From Atriophallophorus winterbourni (lineage: Eukaryota > Platyhelminthes > Trematoda > Plagiorchiida > Microphallidae): DNA of 64,000 bases. Both the position numbers and the translations under genes were made by a program. Below the pieces are notes generated by a model. It was not told where the DNA came from. It ran no database searches and saw only the letters and a program-made list of their open reading frames with translations. The DNA is taken from the NCBI GenBank assembly GCA_013407085.1, contig JACCGJ010015051.1, forward strand, positions 1-64,000, given 5' to 3'. Positions 1 through 11,162 of this stretch are shown here, piece after piece. How positions within the stretch are numbered: the stretch's first letter is position 1; each line of letters starts with the position of its first letter.

Positions 1-9
1 ATTTTTATT

Positions 10-240
10 TGGCCAGCTAGAGGTTTCAGTACTCATCTATATCTCACATTGTGGTTTCTAAATCTGAACCGAAACTTAAACACACGAATAGAAATACCCG
101 TTTCCCAAATAACTGCAGAAAGTCACTCGCCTTCAGTAGAGATATAATTGAGCGATCCATTTTCTGTGATTGCATGAAAATTGCGTTAGCATCAATTGTG
201 AGCCGAGTGTCATGCACAAGAGCCACATTCCGTCTGATAT
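10..240. repeat. Dispersed repeat, copy 1 of a family also at 37996-38222
   Basis: This stretch aligns base for base, with many substitutions, to 37996-38222 in the same orientation. Shared blocks include a segment like 'ttcagtact(c/t)atct' near the start and 'atcaattgtga' near the end. Positions 490-640 align in the same way with 38850-38970. It looks like one ancient repeat unit of about 0.9 kb that has since taken different insertions at the two sites. The small ORFs on both strands resemble no protein family I know. Confidence 0.6.
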
Positions 241-639
241 ACTGACAAACTCCTTTATACAATGCGAAAGTTTCCTGTAGTTCATTCAAATATCTTCAGC
301 ATCAAAACAGAAAGAGTTTTCTACTAAGGAATAATGATGCTGTAGAAAGTTGAACAATGATACCACGAAAAATCCACATTTATCTGTAATTTGGGTCAAA
401 AAGAATAAAAATCCTGGGCGCTATTTTATAACAAGTTATTAAAGTGTAGTTGTGAAACCGATTTATGTCGCCGTCAACAAGTGAGTTATTTCCCTTATAG
501 TTTTATTAATCACTTGGTGTATATCATTTTTCGTTTTTCGTAACATTGTAACCAATTATATAAGGCTAGCAAAAATATATAGCTATGAACAAAAGTCACG
601 GGTTCAGCATCTTTTAATTCAAATTCAGTATTAGTAACA

Positions 640-880
640 TAAATCGATAGACGACCAAGTCGAAACCAGTACCCAGAATCTTTTGCTGGTTTTGTTTCAA
701 AACATTCGCCACTGTCTGGATTGTTTCGTAAAAAACACAGGTGTGTATACCTGTTAATAGAAAATGAGAGAGGTCACAACTTCAACTTCAAGTTGCTAAG
801 GGGGCTAAAAGCCAATCACGCGCCCAGATTTCCTTCGTTGGTATGCGGTTGAGCATCCGGCAATTCGATAGCGAGTATGC
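640..880 (-). repeat. SINE-like repeats, subfamilies B (640-790) and A (790-880)
   Basis: Positions 640-790 match 39825-39960 (shared 'cgaccaagtcgaaa' and 'cccaga.tcttt'). Positions 790-880 match 38580-38672 (shared 'aaagccaatca.gcgcc' and 'ggtatgcggttgagca'). Both belong to a pair of related short repeats whose best copies are at 51785-52056 (A) and 39775-39960 (B). They are short, non-coding and diverged. Confidence 0.55.
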
Positions 881-915
881 ACTTCGTATGTTTCATACGC
901 TCTTGTTTCCGGTTA

Positions 916-2039
916 CACTCAAATCTCAGTACTATGCCACACGTTGGGACCGAGCAAGAGTGGCATAGTATCGAGAGTGGCATAGTAACGAGGTTTTGTA
1001 AAATCGGCGTTATTTTCTCAAGTCCATCATTTATTTGCTCAACCGAACAGTCCAAATCTCTCAGAAATCGTCGGCTGACGCATCTTCTTTCGTCGGATCT
1101 CGTTCATCTCGTTGTCTAGCCGATCACACGCTTGCTTCAGTCTCGTCCAGGTTGAAGACTTCGTCTGCAGAGAACTGCCTGTGTAAGGGCCGGAGAACCT
1201 GCAGCTGCCAATCAATAAGGGATTGGGAATCCACCGTTCTAGCTTCGCTCTGCACTGCCTTGAACTTCATCTTGAAGCTGTCTAACCAACCGTCGCTCGC
1301 CATGAAGTCTGGGATGTGCATCAGCTCGCCCAGTTTTATCACCTTCTCCTTGATGAGATTGCCGCTGACAGGCAGTTTCAATCCTCTTGCTTGCTCCAGC
1401 CACATCAGCGCTCCCTCCTCAAAGTTCGGGTCGTGAGGCTGAGTCAGGTTCATGCGCTTCGATGGAACTCCAGCTTTGATTGCAGCTTCAATTGCATCCT
1501 TCTTGCTGAGAATGCCCATAACGGTGGTTCTCTTAACTTTGACGCCCCATTTCTTGCTAACCTCCCTCGCCAACTTGGACTGATTCGGCTCCTTCTTCGC
1601 AGCATCGATGATCTCGAACTTCTCCTTCAGCGTAAAGTCGGTTCGCTTGCGCTTCTGAGCTGACATTATGGGCTGAATAGTTTGAAAAATAACGACGTCA
1701 CTGTTGTAAGTTTCTGTTTGTACCCGTGCTTTGGTGTTTCTATCTATCGATACTTACAGCAAGAGAAAGAAAGAGGCTTGTCGTTGTGCGTGAGGTGATT
1801 GGCTTGTTGTAGCTGGCGTTAGGGAGAAACATCGTGTTTGACCTTGAAACCGGCTGACTGTATGCGTAAAATGCGCAAAAATGCAATATTTAAATAGTCA
1901 CAGAATAGTGGCATAGTAACGAGAGTAGGGAGTGGCATAATAAATTTATTTTGTATTGAATTTTGTCGGGACCGAGCAAAAGTGGCATAGTAGTGAGAGT
2001 GGCATAGTAACGAGGTGGCATAGTACCGAGATTTCAGTG
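916..2039 (-). mobile_element. Tigger/pogo-type DNA transposon, internally deleted, complete ends
   Basis: The element is 1124 bp and starts with CACT and ends with AGTG. Its ends are inverted repeats of about 24 bp (left 916-939; right 2016-2039, three mismatches). It is flanked by TA at 914-915 and 2040-2041, the TA duplication typical of the Tc1/mariner-pogo superfamily. Inside both ends the word GTGGCATAGTA(A)CGAG occurs repeatedly (about 950-990 on the left; about 1909-1924 and 1982-2030 on the right), which could be subterminal transposase-binding repeats. The coding part (1124-1666, minus) stops soon after the first catalytic aspartate, so the copy cannot supply transposase. This is a deletion derivative that could have been mobilised in trans. 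Confidence 0.85.
1124..1666 (-). pseudogene. Truncated Tigger-like transposase (CENP-B-type DNA-binding half)
   Basis: A 180-residue ORF begins MSAQKRKRTDFTLKEKFEII. Residues 1-55 resemble the pipsqueak/CENP-B N-terminal helix-turn-helix. Residues about 70-145, with EGALMWLEQARG and DGWLDSFKMK, resemble the second CENPB/Tc5 helix-turn-helix. The protein ends at FNLDETEASV, where FNLDET is the first aspartate block of the DDE nuclease core, so the rest of the catalytic domain is gone. After the TGA stop, a different minus frame reads RRKKMRQPTISERFGLFG and a stop, followed by AATAAA near 1040. That looks like the original C-terminus joined out of frame by the deletion. The N-terminal half could still bind the transposon ends if expressed; that is inference. 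Confidence 0.8.
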
Positions 2040-2339
2040 TATCTGGAAAGTAAGGTAAGGGTTGTCTTCACTAGCACGGTGGAAGGACATCGAATAAGAA
2101 AACAATGCCAAATGCGTGGACGATGCGAACATGTTTTTTGTTTTTCTAGTTGTAATTAGACAATATGATAAATTAGCGTAAGTCGCTTTGCGTCTATTTC
2201 TTTCTTAAACCTTAACACGTAAGAAAGTTTTATATTGGAGCTTATTATGATGTTTGACTAAACGGTCGCAGAAAAAGGGTTCACGTGCTAGTCGTCTCGA
2301 TCTATCTTAAGAAATTTCATTCAATTACACCTTGTTGCT

Positions 2340-3235
2340 GTTAAGGAGGCAAGCTTTAGCACTTCAGTCCAGCGAAGACCTTTAGAATCTCAAAGAGTTG
2401 TATCTGGCCGCCTCATAGCCGCAGTCCCTTTAGTAAGAACAGATCGCGGTCAATGAATCTTGCGTCATAGTTTTTATCTGCCTGACCCTCAACTGTCCTA
2501 GTTGCAAGACGCTGGACCTTATCGAGACAATCGATATTTTATTCTAAGTATGGTGCTTAGGATTGAACACAGTATTCTAAGTATGGTATCACGACTACCT
2601 TGTGAAAGGGAATGTAGATAGAATATTCTGGCTCGAAAAAGCTGAGCGCAGTCTTAACCGTTTCTTTTAATCCTTGTTTGCTGCTCCGGTATGCTGAGTT
2701 GACCACCTCAAATATCAAGTAATAGTAATGACAAGATCTTCTAATTTCTGAGCCGCAGCTGTCCTGATGGTTTCTTCGCCCAGTTTATGTTGCGCCGTCA
2801 ACGAAAAAGTCGAACGAACGCAGCTCTTTCTCAAGTTTAGTGGCAACTTCCATGTCTCTGTCATTTTGATTACTCTTCCTAAATCAGAAATAAATGTATC
2901 TCTACTGTCGTATCCTAGTATCCAAACATTAGGAGCCAACATGAAGCAACGTGAAATGAAGCAGGCTGCCAGTTCGTTTACAAGAATTAGGGAGAGTAGT
3001 AAACCAACCACTGAGCCTTCATGTAATCCACTGAGTTTAACTGATTCCTCCAAGCAAACTCCTGTAATCCTAGCATAGCTAATGGGATTGGTTAGGGAGC
3101 TGTCTAAGCATTTATGTGCTTCAACTGTGATGCCACACATCCTTAGCTAGTACTGAAGGTAGCTATTGTTCATTGAGTCGAAGGCGTTCTGAAAATCAAG
3201 GTAGCATACTTCGACTACTAACCTCCCATCAAGCC
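2340..3235 (-). mobile_element. CR1-like LINE relic: reverse transcriptase to thumb region
   Basis: Broken minus-strand frames follow the CR1 order. Near 3200 is a degraded block with VCYLDFQNAFDS. Around 2715-3140 comes ETWKLPLNLRKS, matching KWDLPLNLDKSH in the copy at 40.4-41.0 kb. Then, at 2400-2620, come IPYLEYCVQS and DKVQRLATR. Many stops and shifts interrupt it, and the YADD-type box is not visible. It is a dead, old insertion. Confidence 0.7.
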
Positions 3236-3247
3236 GTAATGTCACTT

Positions 3248-3530
3248 ACTTCAGAAAGCCCATGACTGCAGACCGTATACCATGACTGGCCTCGGGTAAG
3301 TATTCAGGATTCTTGAGAATATCTTGGGGGAAATTTTCTCAAATACCCGTTCGAAAATATCGAGGACACTTGCTGCCTTCTTAAAGGCGGTGTTAGTATG
3401 AGTGAATGTTTTAAAATGGAGCATATCCACATACCAAAATCTTTTTCTCGACTGCAATTTTCAAGAACATGTAAACCAATATTGTGTGTGAAATCTACTC
3501 GAATCTCCACGTTTAAGAAATAGTTTAATT
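3248..3530 (-). mobile_element. CR1-like LINE fragment of a second subfamily
   Basis: Overlapping minus frames give HNIGLHVLENCSREKDFG, then NTAFKKAASVLDIFERVF and NTYPRPVMVYG. This parallels the copy at 61208-61640 ([27 protein letters not shown]). It is the post-catalytic part of a CR1-type RT protein. It abuts the preceding relic but comes from a different subfamily. Confidence 0.65.
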
Positions 3531-5030
3531 TGAAATGTAACCTGCATGTTTCCTCGGGAATAATACAGATATATAAAACGTGGCTAATGCTTCAGCGCGT
3601 TCCCTTTGGCATAATATAGATATATAAAACATTATGAAGCGATCTTTAACGATATCTCACTGTAAGAAAGGACTTCATTAGCCACATTTGCCACATTTCC
3701 TCATTTAGCACCAGTATTCTTCCGCAGTTTCTGATGACGTTGTTGTTGGTCCATCTGATGTGTACACGGACGTTATCCCGGTTTCACTTTAGCACGGTCC
3801 TTGACCATATGATAGGGGATTTTGGTGTTGAACTCAATCATGCATGATATCCGTTAACTAACGACTTTAGTCGATACAACCACATCAACCAATTGGCTTA
3901 TTAAATAAATTACATACAACTGGCTGCACAGCGATCACTATTTTATTGAACATTTCACTAGCTACGGTTGTGAATAATTCCATGCACCTTTGTGTTTCAA
4001 CATCCGGAGTCCTCATGGTGTGGGCTATCTGTGTACTTGTTGTGAATTCCAATTTTATTTCAACCGTTATAGAAGGACAATATTTTACTTATTAGACCAA
4101 GTGAAACACAAGAATGTGAATCTTTCGTTAAAAATATTTGGTAAAAGTTCATTGCTTCTTCTAAAATAACCATAAATATAGGCAATTGATAATAAAAAAT
4201 TTAACTTCGGATAGATCGGTAATGTACAATTCCAACTCGCGAAGGACGTACCTCATGTGAGTTCACATTTGTATATTTTGACCGAGATACTTTACATTGT
4301 TTACATGAAACTATGATAATGTTGTTGTGGATATGTGCAAAAAGTATAATACAAAATTCTTTTACGTTTTAAACGGTGGAGTGACAAACTATAGCTGAGT
4401 CACAATTCAATGTGATATGTTATTATCCAAAGACGAAAATATTTCCAACTCCCAAATCAGTTGCGTCACGTTGTTCGAGTACCCATTGCGAGAGGCTTAA
4501 AAATGCTGTGACTCGTCAATTTTGCCAATAAAGGTCTTGATCGACAGACAAACAACAAAGCAGCACCTACAAACAGAGTAGAACAATGGAGCGTGAATAA
4601 GTATATTTGGAATAGTGTTGATTTATACCATCATCATAAAAATAGAATATTTTTGATTTCAGAAAAGTAAATTCCCAAGAACAAATTAAGTTCGCGTCGA
4701 GATTATGTGGAAAATTGGGAATACATTATGCCAAATAGATATATTTTGTTTTGAATTAAATTATACTGAAGCCATTACGCGAACGTTTCCTCAAGAAAGA
4801 TTTAGATTGGTATTTATAACTACTCAAATCAGTACTTTGTTGATGAGCACACACAAATACCCGTGTTGTTTTTGTCGTTCAATACACTTCCATAACCCTT
4901 TTCCCAAACCCGATCGCCAATAACAGCTACAAAAACATGGGTACACAAAGACAGCCTGTATAACCCCTGACTTACCATCACCTTTCACATACGAACAAGA
5001 TATCGAAAAAGAACCAAATATGGCAGGTTT
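3531..5030. other. No gene or clear repeat seen
   Basis: AT-rich sequence with frequent stops in all frames. I see no conserved protein segment, RNA gene or obvious repeat. Confidence 0.4.
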
Positions 5031-5034
5031 GATG

Positions 5035-5402
5035 CTAATTTGAAGCTTTCCACCGACCTAAATTCTGGACGCTCATCACTTTGTGGCTTATCAGCCCTTT
5101 AAAGTCATGTGCCAACTAAACTTAATTCAACTAAACCCTCGACGAATGCGACGGGCGAAAATACGTCTAGAGTTGTTTAGACCGAACTTCGGATACTCCA
5201 ATAATTATAGCTAAATCGGGGATGTAGGAAAAGAATTCCTTTCCATATTTTTGATGTATTGGACATGCAACACGCTCAACTTTCGCAGATACCCAATGCT
5301 AACCTTACAGCCAAGCAATTCAGGCTGCGACTGGCGATAATTTAGCGCGCCTTTTTCGACTTGGTTGTTTGTCGTCCCTTGATATTGATACTGATATTAT
5401 AT
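5035..5402 (+). repeat. SINE-like repeat fragments, subfamilies A and B
   Basis: Positions 5040-5100 resemble subfamily A ('gctttccaccgacc', 'attctggacgctc'). Positions 5345-5402 resemble the end of subfamily B: 'ttttcgacttggt', then a (TGATAC)-like tail 'tgatattgatactgatatt', the reverse complement of 39779-39835. Confidence 0.45.
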
Positions 5403-5719
5403 TGAATAATAAGAATAAGGAAGTAAGTCTGACTGTAAGTTTTTCCATGCTAGCTGAGTTTTTTTTTATTTCGAGATAATAGACGTTGCTGTTATAAATC
5501 GTTGGCGGTCGCTAGCTGCTATTATGGTTTGCAGAATGTTTTTGGTTCCTTTTTTAATATGCAGCGATTTGTACTTTCCTAAGTTTGTATCATCTTAATT
5601 TAATAATTTAGACATTTTCATTTTGCATGGATTACAGATAGAACTCTATTGATCTATCCATTTCTTTTTACCGTTATCACTCATTTTATTGATCTCGTTA
5701 AGTGGTCGACGCTCCTCTG

Positions 5720-5800
5720 TGGCATCATCATCATCATCATGAAGCACAAGTCTGGAGCCAGACAAAGTGCCAAGCAATATGAAGCAGGAAAAGCAGATAA
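5720..5800 (-). repeat. Diverged SINE-like fragment with a CAT-repeat end
   Basis: After a run of CAT triplets (about 5725-5740) the plus strand reads 'gaagcacaagtctggagcca' and 'gacaaagtgcc'. This is close to the end of the common SINE-like family ('gaaatcacaagcctgatcca', 'ggcaaagtgcc'). It appears to be a related family whose terminal simple repeat is CAT rather than CATA. Confidence 0.4.
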
Positions 5801-5984
5801 GCAAGCGCGTGGAAAAGTGAAAGCAGGCAAGCGGAATACGCAAAAGCAAATGCACAAAAAAGCAGCTTGTTTTTGTAGTTTCACTGCATGCGATTTTTTG
5901 GCTTTTTGTTTTTTTTTTTAATTTTTTATATAAAATAGTACAAAATAAAAATGGTGACACACATAATAAAATACACTGGCACCA

Positions 5985-7412
5985 CTTACTTTGGTTTGTA
6001 GCCATATCGCGTAAGGTTTCCAGCCGACTATTAGGTGGAGCTTTTGGACCCCACACAGGTAAACGAATACGCCCAACTGAGAGTAGCGCTACAATGAGTT
6101 TCTTCATCCCAAAGCGCCACGTCATGGACTGACCACCCGATCTTTTCTCCCAGCTTCTCCCAGGCTCTGCGAATAAGGCGCGGTACGATAAACGGTGAGT
6201 AGGCATTCTTAAAACATGTCCCAACCATTACAAGCGAGCAAGCCTCAGCATTTCTCTCAGTCCGTGGCCACCTGGTCCTAACACCCGCTTGCAGACATCT
6301 ATATTTTTAACACGATGCTGCCACCGAATGCGAGCAATTCTACACTGGCAACCGGTATCAAAAACAGAAAGCCGACGGACATCTTCCGCTCGGATAGACC
6401 AGGTTTTGCAGCCATAAAGGAGTGTAGCATGCACCACTGCGTTGTACACTCGGCCTTTAGTATGGAGTGAAACATCGCGTCGTCGACACAGGTGGCGAAG
6501 GTTAGCAAATTGTTGTAACTGTGAGGGTATTGCACTGGCCCAGCCGTGGGTTCGACAGAAAACACAACCGAACTCGAACTCGTGTATTGGCCGAATGAAT
6601 GAATAATCACAATGTCAGGGAGCGAGTGAATATCACAATGTTTGTACACTGAACAATAATCACAGTATGCACTTACGATCGATCGTGGTTGATGATTGAT
6701 CGATAGTTCGTTACGCGTCTATACAACACAAACGCTGCACCCGCTTTGCGAACACGATGTGAGATCTCGTCCTCGACACAACCGCCAGCGGAGATACAAC
6801 TGCCAAGGTAAACAAAGCTGTCAACCAATTCAAAATTGACATCGCACACAGTTAGGTTTAGAAGAGAGCCGCTCCAATCCTGGGTAATTGTTTTACACTT
6901 GTTAGGCGCAAAGCACATGCCATGCCTTGAAGCTTCAAGTGCGAGGCGGTTCAGGGCTTGTTGCATTATATGAGGGTCATCTCACAGAAGTGCGATGTTA
7001 TCCGCATACTCTAGATCGGTAGCTCTCTCACCTGGCAGAAGTTCAACACCTGCGCCCACCAGACCAGCTAGAGCTCTTCTCAGGTCATCGTCCATCGCGA
7101 AGTTAAAAAGAAACGGCGAGATAGGGCAGCCCTGCCGCACCCCGCTGGATATATTGAACGAGGACGACAATTGTCCTACGCTCGAACCCTGCCCGAAGTT
7201 TGGCAATATAATGCTTTCAAGATCCAAACATACTTCTCGGGCACTCCATGTCTCAGTAGACAGTTCCAAAGACTTTCACGATCGTTTGAATCGAATGCCG
7301 CTCGGATGTCAAGGAATACCACGATAGTTGGTCTACGAAAAGCGTGGCGTTGCTCCAGTAATTGACGGAGTGTGGAAATTTGATCTATGCACCCTCGGCC
7401 GGCATACCACCG
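5985..7412 (-). mobile_element. RTE-like LINE relic, copy 1 (reverse transcriptase and C-terminus)
   Basis: Reading from 7412 down, frames give AGRGCIDQISTLRQLLEQ and VVFLDIRAAFDS (RT motif A), VRQGCPISPFLFNFAMDD (motif B), then LEYADNIALL, where the usual YADD is YADN. FAPNKCKTITQDW and VYLGSCISAGG follow. Further down are VVHATLLYGCKTWSIR and MGHVLRMPTHRLSYR, the C-terminal part common in trematode RTE-type proteins. Positions about 6475-6665 are an extra segment between the FVLYRR block and the GRVYNAVV-equivalent block. Frameshifts separate most blocks and a catalytic aspartate is lost, so it is inactive. Confidence 0.8.
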
Positions 7413-7485
7413 AAAGAAATCTGGATGCTCTATTGGCTCGTTAGCCACTTACTTTTCTGTGCAAACTGAACTGAACTCACTTAAC
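7412..7485 (+). repeat. SINE-like repeat, subfamily A, 3' end
   Basis: The sequence 'ccaccgaaagaaatctgga', then 'attggctcgttagccac' and 'gtgcaaactgaactgaact', matches the end of 51785-52056. It joins the RTE relic directly at about 7412 and so replaces the upstream RTE sequence. Confidence 0.65.
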
Positions 7486-8400
7486 GTTATTCATCTGTTA
7501 AATACCATTTACATTGCTAATTAACACTATACTCCTTTTCCACACGCGGTGCTCGTTCCACTGTGGTTGTCTTGAAATTAATATTTTATGTGGATATAAC
7601 ATGACCTCACGCAGAATATCTATTCGTCAGCCAACAAGCGCTCTTGCAACAGTACACTGAACTTTCAGATTTCGAATAGATTTATGGTGTTTGCCCCTTA
7701 TTTTCATAGACACGTTTACCTTGTTAGGTTTCCTCTCCTACGTCTCGTAATTAATAATTCGTCATCATTCTGTGGCACTAAATCGTAGATGCATTTTATC
7801 TTTGTGTTGCTGTTTCGATGTTGAGGATGATAAATAAACGTACGTAAAATTCGTAAACAAACTAATCTTCACATGTTTACTAATCAATGTGTATGCTATG
7901 AGCGTAACAGCTCAAAATACCTTAACACATTTGTGGTTATTAATTATGTTTCGTGCCGGTTAATCAGTTTACGGTTTTTAGAAGATCGAGAATCATTGAT
8001 GAATTCCATTTGCAAAGAAAGGAATAGAGCAATGCCTCTTAATTATTAACTTGAAACTATTTTATTCGCCGTATCTTTATTCCTCAAAAAATGTCGCTAT
8101 ATGCGCCAACACAAATCATCAAATGTGAGATGTGATCCTGATTAACTCGTCCAATTTTTGTACTGCGAATTTCATTCCTCACAACGGCAAGCTTTGTTGA
8201 GCCAACTTATGGATTTTATGTAGCCTAGGTTTATTTCTTAGTAGATTTCGCCGGTACCTTGTGACTTCATTTCACTTCTGCTATTTGTCAGGGACATTCG
8301 ATATTTGGCGTCGTTTCCCATTCTCTTGCTCACGGATAACTTAAAATCTGGCGGTAGAAAACTTCTTTTGATTAAGGGGAATTGCTAACAAGTCTGTATA
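7486..8400. other. No gene or clear repeat seen
   Basis: AT-rich sequence, no sustained ORF, nothing recognised. Confidence 0.4.
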
Positions 8401-8402
8401 TT

Positions 8403-8511
8403 ATTATGAAAGCACAAGCCTGATCCAGGCAAAGTGCCGCATAGTCAGAGACTGCACGCGGGCTAAAATACTGTCAGGTTGCCCAGGCCTAGACAGATAT
8501 ATAGTCTGTAT
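8403..8511 (-). repeat. SINE-like family (CATA-tailed), truncated copy
   Basis: Contains the family's terminal block 'agcacaagcctgatccaggc' and the hairpin 'ctgtcaggttgcccaggcct', then stops. Strand is assigned with the TATG/CATA simple repeat as the 3' end. The loss is therefore at the 5' side, as expected for a retroposon. Confidence 0.7.
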
Positions 8512-8636
8512 ATACAGAATGGTTAGTCGATTAAGAACCATCTGCTCAATTATTTTCTTTTACGAAACTGTTATTTTCGGTTTTGTGTATCTGTACAATT
8601 CTGCAGTATTTGTTCACTGCACGGGCTACATGGTGT

Positions 8637-8735
8637 GGTATGAAAGCACAGGCCTGATCCAGGCAGAGACTGCACGTGGGCTAAGATACTGTCAGGTTGC
8701 CCAGGCCTGGACAGATATGAGAAAGAAAATAGGCT
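8637..8735 (-). repeat. SINE-like family copy with internal deletion
   Basis: Same terminal block as 8403-8511, but the segment between 'gatccaggca' and 'gagactgcac' is missing about 18 bp. It extends to 'gagaaagaaaatag'. Confidence 0.7.
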
Positions 8736-8930
8736 ACATGGTTTGTGTACCAATTTTACTACCTATTACGGAATCGAGGTCGAGACAGTAAAGGCTAGGA
8801 CCAAAATGATTTGGCGATAGCGATTGTCCAATACTTGGAAACACCGGATATGCTCCTTACGTAAGGCCAAACATACGCACCAATAGACTAATACAGGTCG
8901 AACTGTCGCTTTGCAAGCTCCACGTTTGAC

Positions 8931-9074
8931 TATGTATGTCGTATGAAATCACAAGCTTGATCCAGGCAAAGTGCCGCAAATTCAAAGAATACGCGTGAGC
9001 TAGGATGCTGTCAGGTTAACCAGGTCTAGACAGTTAAGGGGAAAGAAAATAGCAATAGCAGTGAGACTACAGCC
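8931..9074 (-). repeat. SINE-like family copy, with TATG repeat
   Basis: Begins 'tatgtatgtcgtatgaaatc', continues through the diverged hairpin region and ends near 'gcagtgagactacagcc'. Older than its neighbours judging by substitutions. Confidence 0.65.
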
Positions 9075-9213
9075 TACCTTTGAATAATAGAAATAGTCTC
9101 CACCAGACGTGTCCCATGTTGCGGAATGGGTCACATTAGAAATGCGTACCGGAACCTCGTCATCTAAATGTGAAGAATTATTGATGCAACTATCGAGTCA
9201 TGTGAAACGTTTG

Positions 9214-9725
9214 TCAAGTAATGAAGTGTTGCTCGGTAAAACAATGTTTTTGAAGCAGTATACTGCACTTGGATGGTTCAAAACGCATTCCAAATGCTGG
9301 CACGATACTACCTAACTTGTTTAATAAAGCTTGTGCATCTGTGTATGCGTCGAAAAGCAGATTATTACATTTCAAACCCAGAAGCTTTTCGCCTTTCCAA
9401 ATTTGGGGCGACCTCGATGCATAATTCCATAATGGTGTCAAAGAATGACAATAAAAAAGATCAGACATCCTTGTCGGGAGCCACTTGTGATTGGGGATTT
9501 CAGGGATAGATCGTTGTAGACCCTAACACATTCAGATGTGTTAGCATAAAGTACTGTGTGAAGCCTAATGCTGCGTGGTTCGTTTCAGATATTCGATTCT
9601 TCCATTTAAACGTACGACGTTGGACCAATCGTGAACAAAATTCATGAATTTTCTGCAGATTGAAACATCTGCGAAGTGTCATATGCCAATTGTGTCGTGG
9701 AGGAGATTTCAACGTGGTCATTTGG
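9214..9725 (-). mobile_element. RTE-like LINE fragment
   Basis: The minus frame 9214-9468 contains DAQALLNKLGSIVPAFGMRF and EPSKCSILLQ, the block after the RT catalytic box in trematode RTE-type proteins. Positions 9500-9721 carry LVQRRTFKWKNRISET-like sequence of the same kind. Neither is complete. Confidence 0.55.
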
Positions 9726-10540
9726 GTTGATTGTTTGATGACCCCTTCGCGACATTTCGGTATAATATACTACTTAAATATACTACTCCAAAGGTGAATG
9801 TCAACTAGATTTGTGTAGCTTTAGACTTCCAACTTGAAGGTTCAGCTAAGATTACACGCACAATTGCGGAGTAGAAATGAGATCGAAACTCGAGTTTATC
9901 GCATTTGTTAACATTTGGAATATTCTAGTACTGATGTTGTTGTTAGCCTTCTTCAGTCGATGCCCACCATGGATGTACATCACAAGCGCATGATAGTTCC
10001 ATGCTATGCAGCTCTTAAAATGATCAAACAGTCCGAATCGGGGGGGGGCACAATCTCTCTCGCAGCGCTCACAGCGATAGGCAGTACTCGGTCGATCGTC
10101 GTGGTCCGCGTTCAGTGGTCAAGAGCAATTTCTTCCCGACTCGCAGGGTCAATGCCGAGAGCTTCCATATCTCTTTCGAAAACGTCTTTGTACTGCAAGT
10201 GCGATCTTCCATAAGCCTAACTTCCCGATTTCAGCTCACCATAGAATATATGTTTCGGAATACGACCATTTTCCATTCTGTACATATGACCCAACCACCG
10301 TGGGCAGCACTGTCATAGTAGGGTGAACATGCTCTATAGACCAGGTTTAGAAAGTACTTATGTGTTCGATACTTTGTCCAGAGATACGGAGAATGCTTCG
10401 TTAATGGAAAGTATTCAGCTTCCGTTTGTCTTGTGTAAATCGTCCAGATCGCACCACCGTAAAGTAAGACATTTAGTACGCACGCGCTGTATACTATCGT
10501 CTTGGTCTTCACTGTCAACTTGCGGTTGCCCAAGGCATGA

Positions 10541-10738
10541 ATGTGCAATTGTGCAGCACGGCCGTGCTACGCAGCTAACGCCGTGCTAAATTGAGTTGCC
10601 ACCGGTAGTGAGCTGCATGCTGAAACACGCTGGAGTCTCACTACCATTTCTATTTCCCCCTCATATCTGTCTAGGCCTGGGCAACCTGACAGTATCTTAG
10701 CCCACGTGGAGTCTCTGACTGCGCGGCACTCTCTGACC
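10541..10738 (+). repeat. SINE-like family copy, first unit of a head-to-tail dimer
   Basis: Starts with the 'atgtgcaattgtgcagca' 5' block and runs through 'ctcatatctgtctaggcctg' to 'gcggcactctctgac', where the terminal 'gatcaggcttgtgattt' block is missing. A complete unit follows directly. Confidence 0.75.
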
Positions 10739-10967
10739 GCACGGATGTGCAATCGTGCAGCATTTATGTGCTGTACGGCTAACATCGTGTTAAATTGATT
10801 GGCCAACGGTAGTGAGCTGCATGCTGAAACACACTGGAGTCTCACTACCATTTCTATTTCCCCCTCATATCTGTCTAGGCCTGAGCAACCTGACAGTATC
10901 TTAGCCCTCGTGCAGTCTCTGACTGTGCGGCACTTTGCCTGGATCAGGCTTGTGATTTCATACCAAG
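10739..10967 (+). repeat. SINE-like family copy, near full length, second unit of dimer
   Basis: Runs from 'gcacggatgtgcaatcgtgc' to 'ggcttgtgatttcatacc', about 229 bp. The 134-residue ORF across the dimer (10567-10971, minus) repeats itself internally and is a by-product of the repeat. Confidence 0.8.
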
Positions 10968-11162
10968 GCACGAGAAGTCAAACGGGATAAGATTGTAGCT
11001 GCTTTGCCAATCCGCCTATCAATCTCCGTGTTTAGCGACAGGTTATCCGCAACGGTTAAACCAAGATATGTGAAACGATGCATTTGAACTTGCTCATGCT
11101 GATTTTCAGCCCAAAGGTTTTGCATGCTGATGATATACAGTTCATTAGCGACTGGAGCTACT

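Larger units (their letters stand above)
10025..11160 (-). mobile_element. LINE relic with zinc-finger C-terminus, split by a SINE-like dimer
   Basis: From 11160 down to 10968 the minus strand encodes degraded blocks ending WIGKAATILSRL. From 10545 down it resumes with NRKLTVKTKTIVYSACVLNV and LLYGGAIWTIYTRQ, then C-terminal sequence matching 33815-33880. The two halves belong to one protein and are separated exactly by the repeats at 10541-10967. This LINE family recurs at 32690-33265 and 33815-34330. Its clade (RTE or L1-like) is not certain from what I see. Confidence 0.65.

Noticed and set aside
5646..6224. 192-residue minus ORF as one gene
   Set aside because: Its first part is the C-terminus of the RTE relic (MGHVLRMPTHRLSYR); the remainder runs by chance through downstream low-complexity sequence.
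10567..10971. 134-residue ORF with internally repeated peptide
   Set aside because: It runs across two tandem SINE-like copies; the peptide repeat only reflects the DNA repeat.
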